Of a stretch of 64,000 bases of DNA, positions 1 through 8,308 are shown one piece after another. Below the pieces are notes generated by a model that saw only the letters and a program-made list of their open reading frames with translations, was not told where the DNA came from and did no database searches. Numbering within the stretch: the stretch's first letter is position 1; each line of letters begins with the position of its first letter. The translations under genes and the position numbers were made by a program. The DNA comes from Gammaproteobacteria bacterium (GTDB lineage Bacteria; Pseudomonadota; Gammaproteobacteria; Eutrophobiales; Eutrophobiaceae): positions 295,234 to 359,233 of the forward strand of contig WLWS01000002.1 in NCBI GenBank assembly GCA_012103475.1, written 5' to 3'.

Positions 1-589
1 CAAACAAATCCTGTTCACCTCGCAAGTCTTTAATTGCCAGCACACCGGAGGAACCAAGCGCTAAGCCAGTTGTACCAACGCGCCAGGCCCGACCGACGCT
101 GTCGTTTATTATGACTCCCAGTCGTTTGCCGGTTAGCTGTTGAAGCTGCTCGCGCAGGCCCGCGGCAGATTTATTGGAATCGACAGGCAAAAGTGTCACC
201 AGTTCATCGCGTTCAAGGGCGGAGACGTTAGAATGATCAATACCTGCATTGGCCATAACAATCCCGGACTTATGCTCAACGATAATAACGCCTTCTTTAC
301 ATCTGATGATCTCATTTGACTCCTGCAGAATCAGTTCAACGAGGCGTGGGTCCTTGTCTGCCTCAGTAGCGATAGCTATAGCCAGGTCGCCCGGTGTCAC
401 ACTAGAGAGAGCAACTATTCGATTCTCCGCTTTTGATACTATTTTTTGCGCGAGTACGAGAATGTCTCCGTCCTCTAGCCGCAATGTTGAACCATCAATC
501 GCGTGCTTAATAATACGGGCGAGATCATCACCCGATTTAATAAGAGGAATATGTGGGACAGCGTCAAGTGAAAGCGATAAGGCAGGCAT
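1..589 (-). CDS. cofE: Coenzyme F420-0:L-glutamate ligase (partial)
   Basis: CofE adds L-glutamate to the lactyl phosphodiester F420-0, using GTP in the known family, to build the gamma-glutamyl tail of F420 in the cytoplasm. Translating the minus strand from the ATG at 587-589 gives 196 residues starting MPALSLSLDAVPHIPLIKSG. The family's N-terminal pattern follows: EDGDILVLAQKIVSKAENR near residues 40-58 and VIINDSVGRAWRVGTTGLA near 159-177. The gene runs off the left edge, so the C-terminal part and any fused nitroreductase-like domain (as in FbiB) cannot be judged. It is divergent from cofD with a 93-bp gap that should hold both promoters. Long open frames on the opposite strand here are shadows. 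Confidence 0.93.
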   Translation of the reverse strand, partial: MPALSLSLDAVPHIPLIKSGDDLARIIKHAIDGSTLRLEDGDILVLAQKIVSKAENRIVALSSVTPGDLAIAIATEADKDPRLVELILQESNEIIRCKEGVIIVEHKSGIVMANAGIDHSNVSALERDELVTLLPVDSNKSAAGLREQLQQLTGKRLGVIINDSVGRAWRVGTTGLALGSSGVLAIKDLRGEQDLF

Positions 590-682
590 GATTGTTATAC
601 AATATAGCGTTTTGAATAAAGGATCCGAATTTATGTTAAGGGTAGTAGCTATGCAAGTGCTTCTTGGAAATTCACAGAGCGG

Positions 683-1645
683 ATGACTAATTTGTCGCAG
701 ACTGGAAAAGTTCTGGCTATTTCGGGTGGGATTGGTGGTGCGAAGCTGGTACTGGGGCTTCAAGAAATAATGAAACCCGGCGACCTAAGCGCGATCGTGA
801 ATACAGGAGACGATTTCGAGCATTTCGGCCTTTATATTTCGCCTGACATGGATACTTTGCTGTATACACTTGCGGATGTGCAGAATATTGAGCAGGGCTG
901 GGGCAGGCGGGAAGAGAGCTGGAATTTTGCCGCTGCCTGCGAGAGCCTGGGGATGGAGACCTGGTTCCAACTTGGTGATCGAGATCTAGCCACTCATCTG
1001 TATCGAACAAACAAATTAGCCACAGGTTCAAGTCTGAGTGAGGTGTTAGCCGATTTAAGTGAAAAATTCGGAATACAAATCAAATTAATACCAATGAGTG
1101 ATGAGCCTGTTCGTACAATGTTGAAAACTGATATTGGTACATTGCCATTTCAGGAATATTTTGTAAAAAACAGATGTGAACCCGTCGTTTCCAATATCTT
1201 TTTTAGCGGACTGGAAACAGCTCAGCCTGCACCGGCATTTCTCGAGGCCCTGGCCGAACCTGAACTGAGGGCAATAGTGTTTTGTCCCTCAAACCCGTTT
1301 TTAAGTATACAACCGGTGCTTTCCTTGCCGGGTTTACTAGACAAAATAAAGCAATCGGGCAAACGCGTTATCATTGTCTCGCCGATAATTGACGGGAAAG
1401 CGGTGAAAGGACCGACCGCCAAATTGATGAAGGAGCTCAATCTGCCGTGTAGTGTAATGACGATTGCTGAAATTTATCAGGACATTGCCAGCGACATAAT
1501 AATAGATAGCGCAGACGCCGGACTGGCAGAGCAAATTGCCAAATCAGGCATGTCAGTGCACTGCACTGACATTATGATGCGTAAGCTTGAAGATAAAAAG
1601 AGACTTGCCGGCGAAGTTCTGCAAATCGCAACACGACAAGACTGA
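683..1645 (+). CDS. cofD: 2-phospho-L-lactate (or phosphoenolpyruvate) transferase CofD/FbiA
   Basis: CofD transfers the phospholactyl or phosphoenolpyruvyl group from its GDP-activated form onto FO, making F420-0 or dehydro-F420-0. The 320-residue protein has the family's usual length. The N-terminal nucleotide/FO-binding motif GGIGGAKL is at residues 15-22 and the conserved NTGDD is at 40-44. The ATG at 683 lies just before the family N-terminus, and no strong ribosome binding site is visible. cofC follows after 15 bp, so the two are probably co-transcribed. The sequence does not say whether phospholactate, phosphoenolpyruvate or 3-phosphoglycerate is the donor. Confidence 0.95.
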   Translation: MTNLSQTGKVLAISGGIGGAKLVLGLQEIMKPGDLSAIVNTGDDFEHFGLYISPDMDTLLYTLADVQNIEQGWGRREESWNFAAACESLGMETWFQLGDRDLATHLYRTNKLATGSSLSEVLADLSEKFGIQIKLIPMSDEPVRTMLKTDIGTLPFQEYFVKNRCEPVVSNIFFSGLETAQPAPAFLEALAEPELRAIVFCPSNPFLSIQPVLSLPGLLDKIKQSGKRVIIVSPIIDGKAVKGPTAKLMKELNLPCSVMTIAEIYQDIASDIIIDSADAGLAEQIAKSGMSVHCTDIMMRKLEDKKRLAGEVLQIATRQD

Positions 1646-1660
1646 TTTTCGAATCTCACC

Positions 1661-2296
1661 ATGCACGTATTAATACCGGTAAAATCTCTGACCAATTCCA
1701 AAACAAGACTCGCATCTTTACTTTCTGTAGATCAACGCGCCCGTTTAAGTAAATACATGCTTGAAGATATGCTGGAATGCCTGAATTCAGTAAAAGAAAT
1801 TAACAGCATCAATATTGTCAGTTGTGAATCGTCCTTAGAAGCTATGGCAAATAGCTATAAGGTGAATTTTATTCACACGGAGGAAGACAAAGGTTATTCA
1901 GAAGATGCTTTGTTCGGTATTGAACATCTAAGGATTGACAATGAGCAAACGGTGGCAATTATACCTGCTGATATACCACACTTAAGCCCCGGTGATCTCA
2001 GGACTCTTATCAGACAACACAAAACAGGATTGAGTCTTTGTCCTGCAGTCGCCGATAGTGGAACCAATGCGCTTGTTTTTAATGTTCCCCTGAATATTCC
2101 CCTGTTATTCGGGAACGATAGTTTATCGCGTTACCAGAGCGTGGCATTCAAGCGCAAAATTCCGCTGCAGTTAATAGAAATTGGCGGCTTTGCAAAAGAC
2201 ATCGATCGACCAGCAGATCTCAACTGGCTGAAAGAGAAGTCGAGCGGTGCCAGAACCTGGAATTTTCTTCAGAATCTGGACCTCACTGATAACTAA
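1661..2296 (+). CDS. cofC: 2-phospho-L-lactate (or PEP) guanylyltransferase CofC/FbiD
   Basis: CofC activates 2-phospholactate, phosphoenolpyruvate or 3-phosphoglycerate with GTP, giving the GDP-linked donor used by CofD. The 211-residue protein has the family length. The N-terminal nucleotidyltransferase motif IPVKSLTNSKTRLA spans residues 5-18, and the acidic PADIPHL motif, where the Asp is expected to bind metal, is at 102-108. It lies 15 bp after cofD and ends the cofDC unit. The next gene starts 126 bp later and is unrelated. Confidence 0.93.
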   Translation: MHVLIPVKSLTNSKTRLASLLSVDQRARLSKYMLEDMLECLNSVKEINSINIVSCESSLEAMANSYKVNFIHTEEDKGYSEDALFGIEHLRIDNEQTVAIIPADIPHLSPGDLRTLIRQHKTGLSLCPAVADSGTNALVFNVPLNIPLLFGNDSLSRYQSVAFKRKIPLQLIEIGGFAKDIDRPADLNWLKEKSSGARTWNFLQNLDLTDN

Positions 2297-2422
2297 GGTA
2301 TTGATGTTTAAATCATTGTTTGCAATATGAATTATTACTGATTTTTCATGATCTGGCGTTAAAGTTTTCAGACTATTCTGTCGATAACAGTCAATACATT
2401 AAATTAAATAAAGTGTTTTGAC

Positions 2423-5332
2423 GTGTCGAGAATAACGAAATTGCGAGCAGCGGCCCCACCAGATAACAGACAAGCCCCTGTTATAAATCCTTCATTAGAA
2501 GAGCACTTGCCATTTCTTGACTCCCTGCCTGTCGCTTTGTTACTGATTGATGAGGAGGCCATTGTTCAGGCATGCAATGCAATCGGTAGGCAGATGTTTC
2601 AGTATCGAAATGTTGACATGCTCGGAATGGCCAGTGAAAGACTTCTGCATGAAGCTGACAGACCCGGGTTTTACCATGAAATAGACTTATGTTTGCGGAC
2701 GAATAAAGGGCAGTCACTTAGCTACAAACGAGGTGTTTTTGCTCAAAGAAAAGACGGTGCTCGTTTTCCAGTCGAAATAGCAATGCGGCCGAGTACGCTA
2801 CAGGGACGCAAGCTAATTGCCTGTACTTTTTATGACTTGTCCACTCAGAGGAAAAATGAAGCCAGTCTGGAAAAAACAAAAGAAATAGTAAAGCTTGCTG
2901 CCCACGATGCTGAAATATGGTTCTGGGAATACGATTATCGCAGTAAAAAAATTTCTTTCGAAGTAATGTCAGAGGATGGTTCAGAGGCTAAGACCTGTAT
3001 GGATTTCAAAGCCTGGTTGAGGCTGGTGCATCCAGATTATAGACAGGGGCTTCGTAGTCAGCTCGCACAGTTGGAATCACTGGAAAAAAATTATCTGGAA
3101 TTAGAGTTTAAGCTGAAACAGGAAAATACTGACTGGGCCTGGATTCAGTCATGCGGGAAAATAATAAGTGTTGGTGAGGATAAACTGCCTTTACGCGCGG
3201 GAGGAACAAGTCTCAATGTAAGTCAGCGTAAAGATCAGGAGTATGAATTAAAAAAACAAAATATTTCACTTCTCGCTGCTGAGCAACGTCTGCGTCTTGC
3301 GCAGGTATCAGGGGGAGTTGCCTCGTGGGAAAGAGATTTCAAGTCCTTACAACTAACCTATTTTTCATACAATTTGCCAACCCTGTATGGTCTGAATGCA
3401 ACTGACAGTTTTAGTTGTTACGAACATATGCTCGACAGAATTCACCCCGCAGATCGTGAGTTTGTGCGAAAGGAAGTTGAATCAGCCTGTAAAAATTGCA
3501 AAGAACAGTTTTCTTTTGATTATCGGATTTTGTGGCCCGATAAAAGCACTCACTGGATTTCTCTACGTGCGGCGCTGATTTTTGATGATGCCGGATTGCC
3601 TGTAAAAATCACGGGCACTTCCTTTGATGTTACGGAAAAGAAAAATGCACTTGAGCAACTTAAGGAAAGTGAAGAGAGGCTCAGAAATGTATTTAATCAA
3701 TCTTCTATTCCTATTCTGCTTGTGTCTGCTGATGAAAGGATAATTCGTGTTAACGAAGCTCTGTGCAATTTGACGGAATACGATGAGGATATTTTGTTAC
3801 ACATGAATCTCTCTGACATTGTTCATACAAATGACATGGCAGAAATAGGCAAACGAATCAGCCAGGTGGTAGTTGGAGAGAAAGACAAGTTCACAGTTGA
3901 ATCGCGTTTTATTACCAGACAGAAAAACACGAAATGGACATCGGCAGACTTTGAGGGAATTAAATCAAAAGATGGAAGCTTCAAGTCGGCGATGATACAG
4001 ATCAGGGATATAACCGAAGTTCGCGATTTATCTAGCAAACTCTCACAGGAGATTAGTTATGACAGACTGACCGGTCTGCTGAATCGTAGAGAGTTTGAGA
4101 GCAGGATAGTCAATATTTTGCCTGGCATTATCCAGAAAAATACTGATAGTACGCTAGCTTATCTGGATCTAGACCAGTTCAAAGTAATCAATGATACCTG
4201 CGGACACGCAGCCGGTGATGAATTATTACGACAAGTATCCGTTTTACTTCAAAGCATGTTTCGACGTGATGATGTTGTTGCCAGAATGGGCGGCGATGAA
4301 TTTTGTGTTTTTACGGAAGGTTGCGATATAGAGCGGGCACAACAGGTATTGAGAAAAGCGCATGAAGCTCTTAAAGAGCTTCGCTTCCTGTGGGATGAAA
4401 AGACTTTCAACGTTACGATTAGTACTGGTCTGGTGGCTGTCGGTGAAGACAGTGCGGATATAGGTGAGATACTCCGAAGAGCGGATACCGCATGCTATGC
4501 GGCAAAAGATGCCGGACGAAACAGACTACATATCTATCATCAGCAGGATGAGGAGTTATCGAAACGTTCGGGCGAGATGGATTGGGTCTCAAAAATCACC
4601 AGTGCACTCGAAGATGATCGTTTCCAGCTTTATTGTCAGCCTATTGCTGCTGTTGAGAATAGCGATGCAGATAAATTGTATTACGAAGTGTTACTTAGAC
4701 TGGAAGCGAAAGACGGCGCACTTATTCCTCCGGGTGTATTTCTACCTGCCGCAGAAAAATACGGACTCTCGACGCGTCTGGATAAATGGGTAATCAGTCA
4801 TACTCTGGAATGGTTGCAGAAGAACCCGGAACATGTAGCCCGGCTTGATCTTTGTTGTATTAATTTGTCAGGTCATTCTATTGGCGATCGTGAACTGCTA
4901 CAGTTCATCGAAACACAGATTGCAGAAAAGAAGCTACCCCCGGGTAAAATTTGTTTCGAAATTACCGAGACTGCTGCAGTTGCAAATCTTGCTGACGCAA
5001 CCAGCTTTATTCAAACCCTGAAAAAAATGGGTTGTCTGTTTGCGCTTGATGATTTTGGCGCAGGTCTGTGTTCCTTTGCCTACCTGAAGTCTTTACAGGT
5101 CGATATTTTGAAGATTGATGGCACCTTTGTGCGCGAAATTGTCAGTGATCCGGTAGATCTGGCAATGGTTCGATCTATTAACGAAATTGGTAAAGTTCTG
5201 GGAAAAAGAACCACCGCAGAATTTGTTGAGAATGATGAAATACTGGCTCTGTTAAAGGAAATAGGTGTGGATCGTGCTCAGGGTTATGGTATCAGTCGTC
5301 CGATTCCACTAAACAGTCTTTCTCAGGCATAG
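2423..5332 (+). CDS. Multi-PAS GGDEF/EAL cyclic-di-GMP signalling protein
   Basis: This 969-residue soluble protein should make and/or degrade cyclic di-GMP in response to signals sensed by PAS domains. About four PAS/PAC units can be seen, near residues 25-145, 150-275, 290-410 and 415-545. A GGDEF domain follows, with an intact GGDEF at 623-627 and an RRDD inhibitory I-site exactly five residues upstream. The EAL domain (about 725-965) has EVL at 755-757 in place of EAL, but keeps NLSGHS, EITET and DDFGAG. The start is a GTG at 2423; no ATG lies near it and the ribosome binding site is poor. No membrane span is seen. It converges on the S4-domain gene two bases away, with no clear terminator between them. 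Confidence 0.9.
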   Translation: MSRITKLRAAAPPDNRQAPVINPSLEEHLPFLDSLPVALLLIDEEAIVQACNAIGRQMFQYRNVDMLGMASERLLHEADRPGFYHEIDLCLRTNKGQSLSYKRGVFAQRKDGARFPVEIAMRPSTLQGRKLIACTFYDLSTQRKNEASLEKTKEIVKLAAHDAEIWFWEYDYRSKKISFEVMSEDGSEAKTCMDFKAWLRLVHPDYRQGLRSQLAQLESLEKNYLELEFKLKQENTDWAWIQSCGKIISVGEDKLPLRAGGTSLNVSQRKDQEYELKKQNISLLAAEQRLRLAQVSGGVASWERDFKSLQLTYFSYNLPTLYGLNATDSFSCYEHMLDRIHPADREFVRKEVESACKNCKEQFSFDYRILWPDKSTHWISLRAALIFDDAGLPVKITGTSFDVTEKKNALEQLKESEERLRNVFNQSSIPILLVSADERIIRVNEALCNLTEYDEDILLHMNLSDIVHTNDMAEIGKRISQVVVGEKDKFTVESRFITRQKNTKWTSADFEGIKSKDGSFKSAMIQIRDITEVRDLSSKLSQEISYDRLTGLLNRREFESRIVNILPGIIQKNTDSTLAYLDLDQFKVINDTCGHAAGDELLRQVSVLLQSMFRRDDVVARMGGDEFCVFTEGCDIERAQQVLRKAHEALKELRFLWDEKTFNVTISTGLVAVGEDSADIGEILRRADTACYAAKDAGRNRLHIYHQQDEELSKRSGEMDWVSKITSALEDDRFQLYCQPIAAVENSDADKLYYEVLLRLEAKDGALIPPGVFLPAAEKYGLSTRLDKWVISHTLEWLQKNPEHVARLDLCCINLSGHSIGDRELLQFIETQIAEKKLPPGKICFEITETAAVANLADATSFIQTLKKMGCLFALDDFGAGLCSFAYLKSLQVDILKIDGTFVREIVSDPVDLAMVRSINEIGKVLGKRTTAEFVENDEILALLKEIGVDRAQGYGISRPIPLNSLSQA

Positions 5333-5334
5333 AA

Positions 5335-5580
5335 TCATGGGCTTTTTTGTTTGACGACAATTGCGGTCTGCTCAAACTCGATGAGATCACCATCAACGAT
5401 TTTTTTCCGCTTGCGGGTTTCTATATTACCATTGACACTCACCAGCCCTTCAGAAATAGCCAGCTTTGCCGCACCGCCACTATGGCAGAGGCCTTCCAGC
5501 TTGAGTACTTTATACAATTCGATATTGTCTCCTGAGATTTCCAGCATAAGGGAGATTTCCTGCTGTGATAGATCAGGCAT
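5335..5580 (-). CDS. Small S4-domain RNA-binding protein (YbcJ-like)
   Basis: The 81-residue protein is essentially one S4 RNA-binding fold. The stretch IELYKVLKLEGLCHSGGAA, followed by KLAISEGLVSVNGNIETRKRKK, matches small stand-alone S4 proteins of the YbcJ type, which are thought to bind structured RNA such as rRNA. The precise role of this family is unknown. It stands alone on the minus strand, converging on the GGDEF/EAL gene. Confidence 0.82.
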   Translation of the reverse strand: MPDLSQQEISLMLEISGDNIELYKVLKLEGLCHSGGAAKLAISEGLVSVNGNIETRKRKKIVDGDLIEFEQTAIVVKQKSP

Positions 5581-5618
5581 TCAGGAATAAGCAGCTATGA
5601 TTTGTTACTGAACAGGAT

Positions 5619-6089
5619 CTATTCGCCTGCATTTAGTATGGCCTCTTTCAGTTCGTTCATTTTGTTTCTTTCACCTGACGGTGCTGATTGTAGCTCCGGT
5701 ATTCGGATTGCCTCATTCATGTTATTTTCTGGTGCGGTCATTTCAGGGAATGCTAGCGTGCTCTCCTCAATAAACTCAGACGACTCCGTCTGTACATCTT
5801 CCTCATCAATAACAGGCGTGTCAGGCAGAGCGGCCGGTCTGGTAATTCTTTCGATATCCGGGGCTTTACTTCTTGTGATAGTGAGACTTGGTACGGAAAT
5901 ATATCGGGTTAGTGCAGCCGACGCAGAGCGATCATATCCCGTAATCAGGTAACGCATAAAAAGTAGAGTCACTAAAACCATTAGTATTGCGGTGAAACCG
6001 GCCACGCCAAAACGAAGCAGTCTGCGTCCCGTGTTTTCCTGCATGCGCTTGCCTATGTTTTCAAGTTCTTCGGATTCTGAGTTGCTCAT
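5619..6089 (-). CDS. Single-span membrane protein of unknown function
   Basis: This 156-residue protein is not recognised. A charged cytoplasmic N-terminus of about 25 residues is followed by one hydrophobic span near residues 29-50 (FGVAGFTAILMVLVTLLFMRYL). The remainder is a low-complexity, Pro/Glu/Thr-rich tail of about 100 residues, probably periplasmic. The layout resembles small anchor or linker proteins, but no domain is identifiable. It is transcribed toward the S4 gene with a 38-bp gap and is divergent from the molybdopterin oxidoreductase. The long opposite-strand open frame over it is taken as a shadow because this frame has the ordered TM-plus-tail structure. Confidence 0.6.
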   Translation of the reverse strand: MSNSESEELENIGKRMQENTGRRLLRFGVAGFTAILMVLVTLLFMRYLITGYDRSASAALTRYISVPSLTITRSKAPDIERITRPAALPDTPVIDEEDVQTESSEFIEESTLAFPEMTAPENNMNEAIRIPELQSAPSGERNKMNELKEAILNAGE

Positions 6090-6216
6090 GCGCTAAGCAT
6101 AGAGACTGTGGTCTGGCAGGTCTACTGTAAAGTATCTTGTCCTAACAATTCTTGCCTAGAGAACTGTCATGAGTGTATGGTAAGGCTTCAAGAATAGCCC
6201 TTAATGGAGAGTTGGG

Positions 6217-8253
6217 ATGGCGAGCTCAGAAACCCGAAAAGTACGTACTATGTGTCCAATGAATTGTGCACCGACACTTTGTGGCATGAGCGTCAGTGTT
6301 GAGAACGATACGTTGATCGACATTAAAGGAGATAAGGAAAATCCGGATAGCCAGGGTTTTTTGTGTGTCCGTGGGCAGGCTGCTAAGGAGATCATCGGTA
6401 ACCCGCAGAGAATTTTACATCCCATGGTACGTGACTCACGTGATTCCAATGACTGGAGAGAAGTGAGCTGGGATGAGGCACTAACGAAGATAGTCGATGG
6501 CATGCAAGCGGTGAAACCAGATGAAATTGGCCTGTGGCCGGGGCATGGATCGATTGCGAATGATTATGGGACTTTTGCCCATGCACAACTCGCTCTGAGG
6601 TTCGGAGCGATGTACGGTACACAGCTCTGGGATCCATCGATGATATGCTGGGGACTGGGTGGCTTCGGTCTGGGCTTAACCGGCATTATGGAGACAAACA
6701 CCAAGGAAGACATGGGCGAGAATTCCGACCTTATAATTTTGTGGGGAGCGAATATTGCCAGTCAGCCGAATACATCGCGACACCTGAGTGCTGCGCGTTC
6801 CCGCGGAGCGCGTATTGTTGTGATCGATGTCAGAAAGAGTGAAGCATGTAAACTTGCAGATGACTACTTTATTGTCGAACCGGGAAGCGATTCTGCCATC
6901 GCTCTGGCGATGATGCAGGTAATCGTGAATGCCGATAAACACGACAAGGCTTTCATTGCAGAACACACCGTTGGATTCGAGAAAATGGCGGAACATCTCG
7001 GCAGTCATAGCCCGGAGTGGGCGGCATCAATCAGCGGAATTGATGCCCAACGTATAATTGATCTTGCCAATGATTACGCAGATACAGAAAAAGCCATGAT
7101 AATGCTTGGCGGTAGTTCCCTCTATAAAGATCAGAATGGCTGGCAATCGAGTCGGGCGATTTCCTGTCTACCCGGGTTGACTGGAAAAATTGGTAAAGCC
7201 GGATGTGGTATTGGCACGCGACATGCGGGAAACGCCCATGGATTTCAACTGAATCATATTGTTGATCCGGGCATGATGCCACCGGGTGATTATATTCCCA
7301 ATCAGATGTCAGCCATTATTGAAGGTTTTGAGAACAATAAAGTCAAAGTGATGTTGTTGTTTGGCACTAATTTTCTTTCATCCTTCGCGGATACTAACCG
7401 TGTGGCTAAGGGTCTGGCCCAAACCTCGCTGATTGTGCACCATGATTTGTTCATGAATGAGACGGCGCGACGCTATGCTGATGTGGTGCTACCCGCGACT
7501 GCGTGGCTGGAAGATGTCGGATGTAAGGCTACTGCAACGCATCTGTATTTGATGGATCAGGCTTTGCCAGCTGAAGGTGAGTGTCGATCAATGTCTTCGG
7601 TGTTTCGTGCACTTGCTGAACGCTTAGGGATTGACGATTTTTATCCCTGGCAGCACGAGCAGGGGCATATAGATGCGGTTCTGGATCATCCCTGTACAGA
7701 ACATGCCAGTGTTGAAAAACTAAGAGAAGAGGGGGGAGTCAGAGCACTTAATATTTCTCATATTGCTCATCCGGATCATAAATATCCGACTCCTTCAGGG
7801 AAGATTGAATTTTATTCTGAGCTGGCAGAACAGGCAGGTGTATCACCATTGCCAGTATTCATGGAAAAACCAGCATCGGACTTTCCATTAGAGATGCGAA
7901 CTGGCCGTCAGCTTACTAATTTTCACGCCTTCTACGATCATGGCCGAGCATTACCGTCATTGGCGAAACTCGAAGCGGGCCCTGTATTGTGGCTCTCACA
8001 ATCTGACGCAGATTCAAGAAGTCTCACAGATGGTGCAAACATTCGTATTCACAATCAACGTGGAGAATGCAAAGGAGTGGCAAAAATCAGTGATGAATTG
8101 CCCACGGGTGTGGTCTGGTTGCATGATGGCTGGGCGGATTTAAACAATCTGACGATGGGCGAGAAAAGCCTGCCCGATTCTGCCATTGGACTGTTTCCTT
8201 TCAGTGTCGGCCAGTCAGCTTTTGATGCCAGAGTCGAAGTTTCTTCTGTCTAA
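6217..8253 (+). CDS. Molybdopterin oxidoreductase (DMSO reductase superfamily)
   Basis: This is a cytoplasmic molybdenum or tungsten bis-MGD enzyme of the formate dehydrogenase/nitrate reductase superfamily. The 678 residues start with a [4Fe-4S] motif of cysteines at 13, 17, 22 and 50. Then come the molybdopterin oxidoreductase core and a C-terminal molydopterin-dinucleotide-binding domain (LTNFHAFYDHGRALPSL near 568-584). Cys144 in SMICWGLGGFG is the likely metal ligand. No Tat signal precedes the cluster motif, so it should stay in the cytoplasm. GGAG lies about 10 bases before the ATG. It appears monocistronic. The substrate is unknown; the superfamily oxidises or reduces small inorganic or organic molecules, and no electron-transfer partner is adjacent. 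Confidence 0.85.
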   Translation: MASSETRKVRTMCPMNCAPTLCGMSVSVENDTLIDIKGDKENPDSQGFLCVRGQAAKEIIGNPQRILHPMVRDSRDSNDWREVSWDEALTKIVDGMQAVKPDEIGLWPGHGSIANDYGTFAHAQLALRFGAMYGTQLWDPSMICWGLGGFGLGLTGIMETNTKEDMGENSDLIILWGANIASQPNTSRHLSAARSRGARIVVIDVRKSEACKLADDYFIVEPGSDSAIALAMMQVIVNADKHDKAFIAEHTVGFEKMAEHLGSHSPEWAASISGIDAQRIIDLANDYADTEKAMIMLGGSSLYKDQNGWQSSRAISCLPGLTGKIGKAGCGIGTRHAGNAHGFQLNHIVDPGMMPPGDYIPNQMSAIIEGFENNKVKVMLLFGTNFLSSFADTNRVAKGLAQTSLIVHHDLFMNETARRYADVVLPATAWLEDVGCKATATHLYLMDQALPAEGECRSMSSVFRALAERLGIDDFYPWQHEQGHIDAVLDHPCTEHASVEKLREEGGVRALNISHIAHPDHKYPTPSGKIEFYSELAEQAGVSPLPVFMEKPASDFPLEMRTGRQLTNFHAFYDHGRALPSLAKLEAGPVLWLSQSDADSRSLTDGANIRIHNQRGECKGVAKISDELPTGVVWLHDGWADLNNLTMGEKSLPDSAIGLFPFSVGQSAFDARVEVSSV

Positions 8254-8308
8254 GTAGAGACCTCAATATAAAATCTGATCGATTATCAGTCACGACACAC
8301 GATAAAGT

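Noticed and set aside
249..686. 145-codon plus-strand open frame over the cofE region
   Set aside because: The minus strand gives a clear CofE protein; this frame has no family likeness.
5602..5952. 116-codon plus-strand open frame opposite the membrane-protein gene
   Set aside because: No signal or domain; the minus-strand frame has an ordered charged-TM-tail layout.
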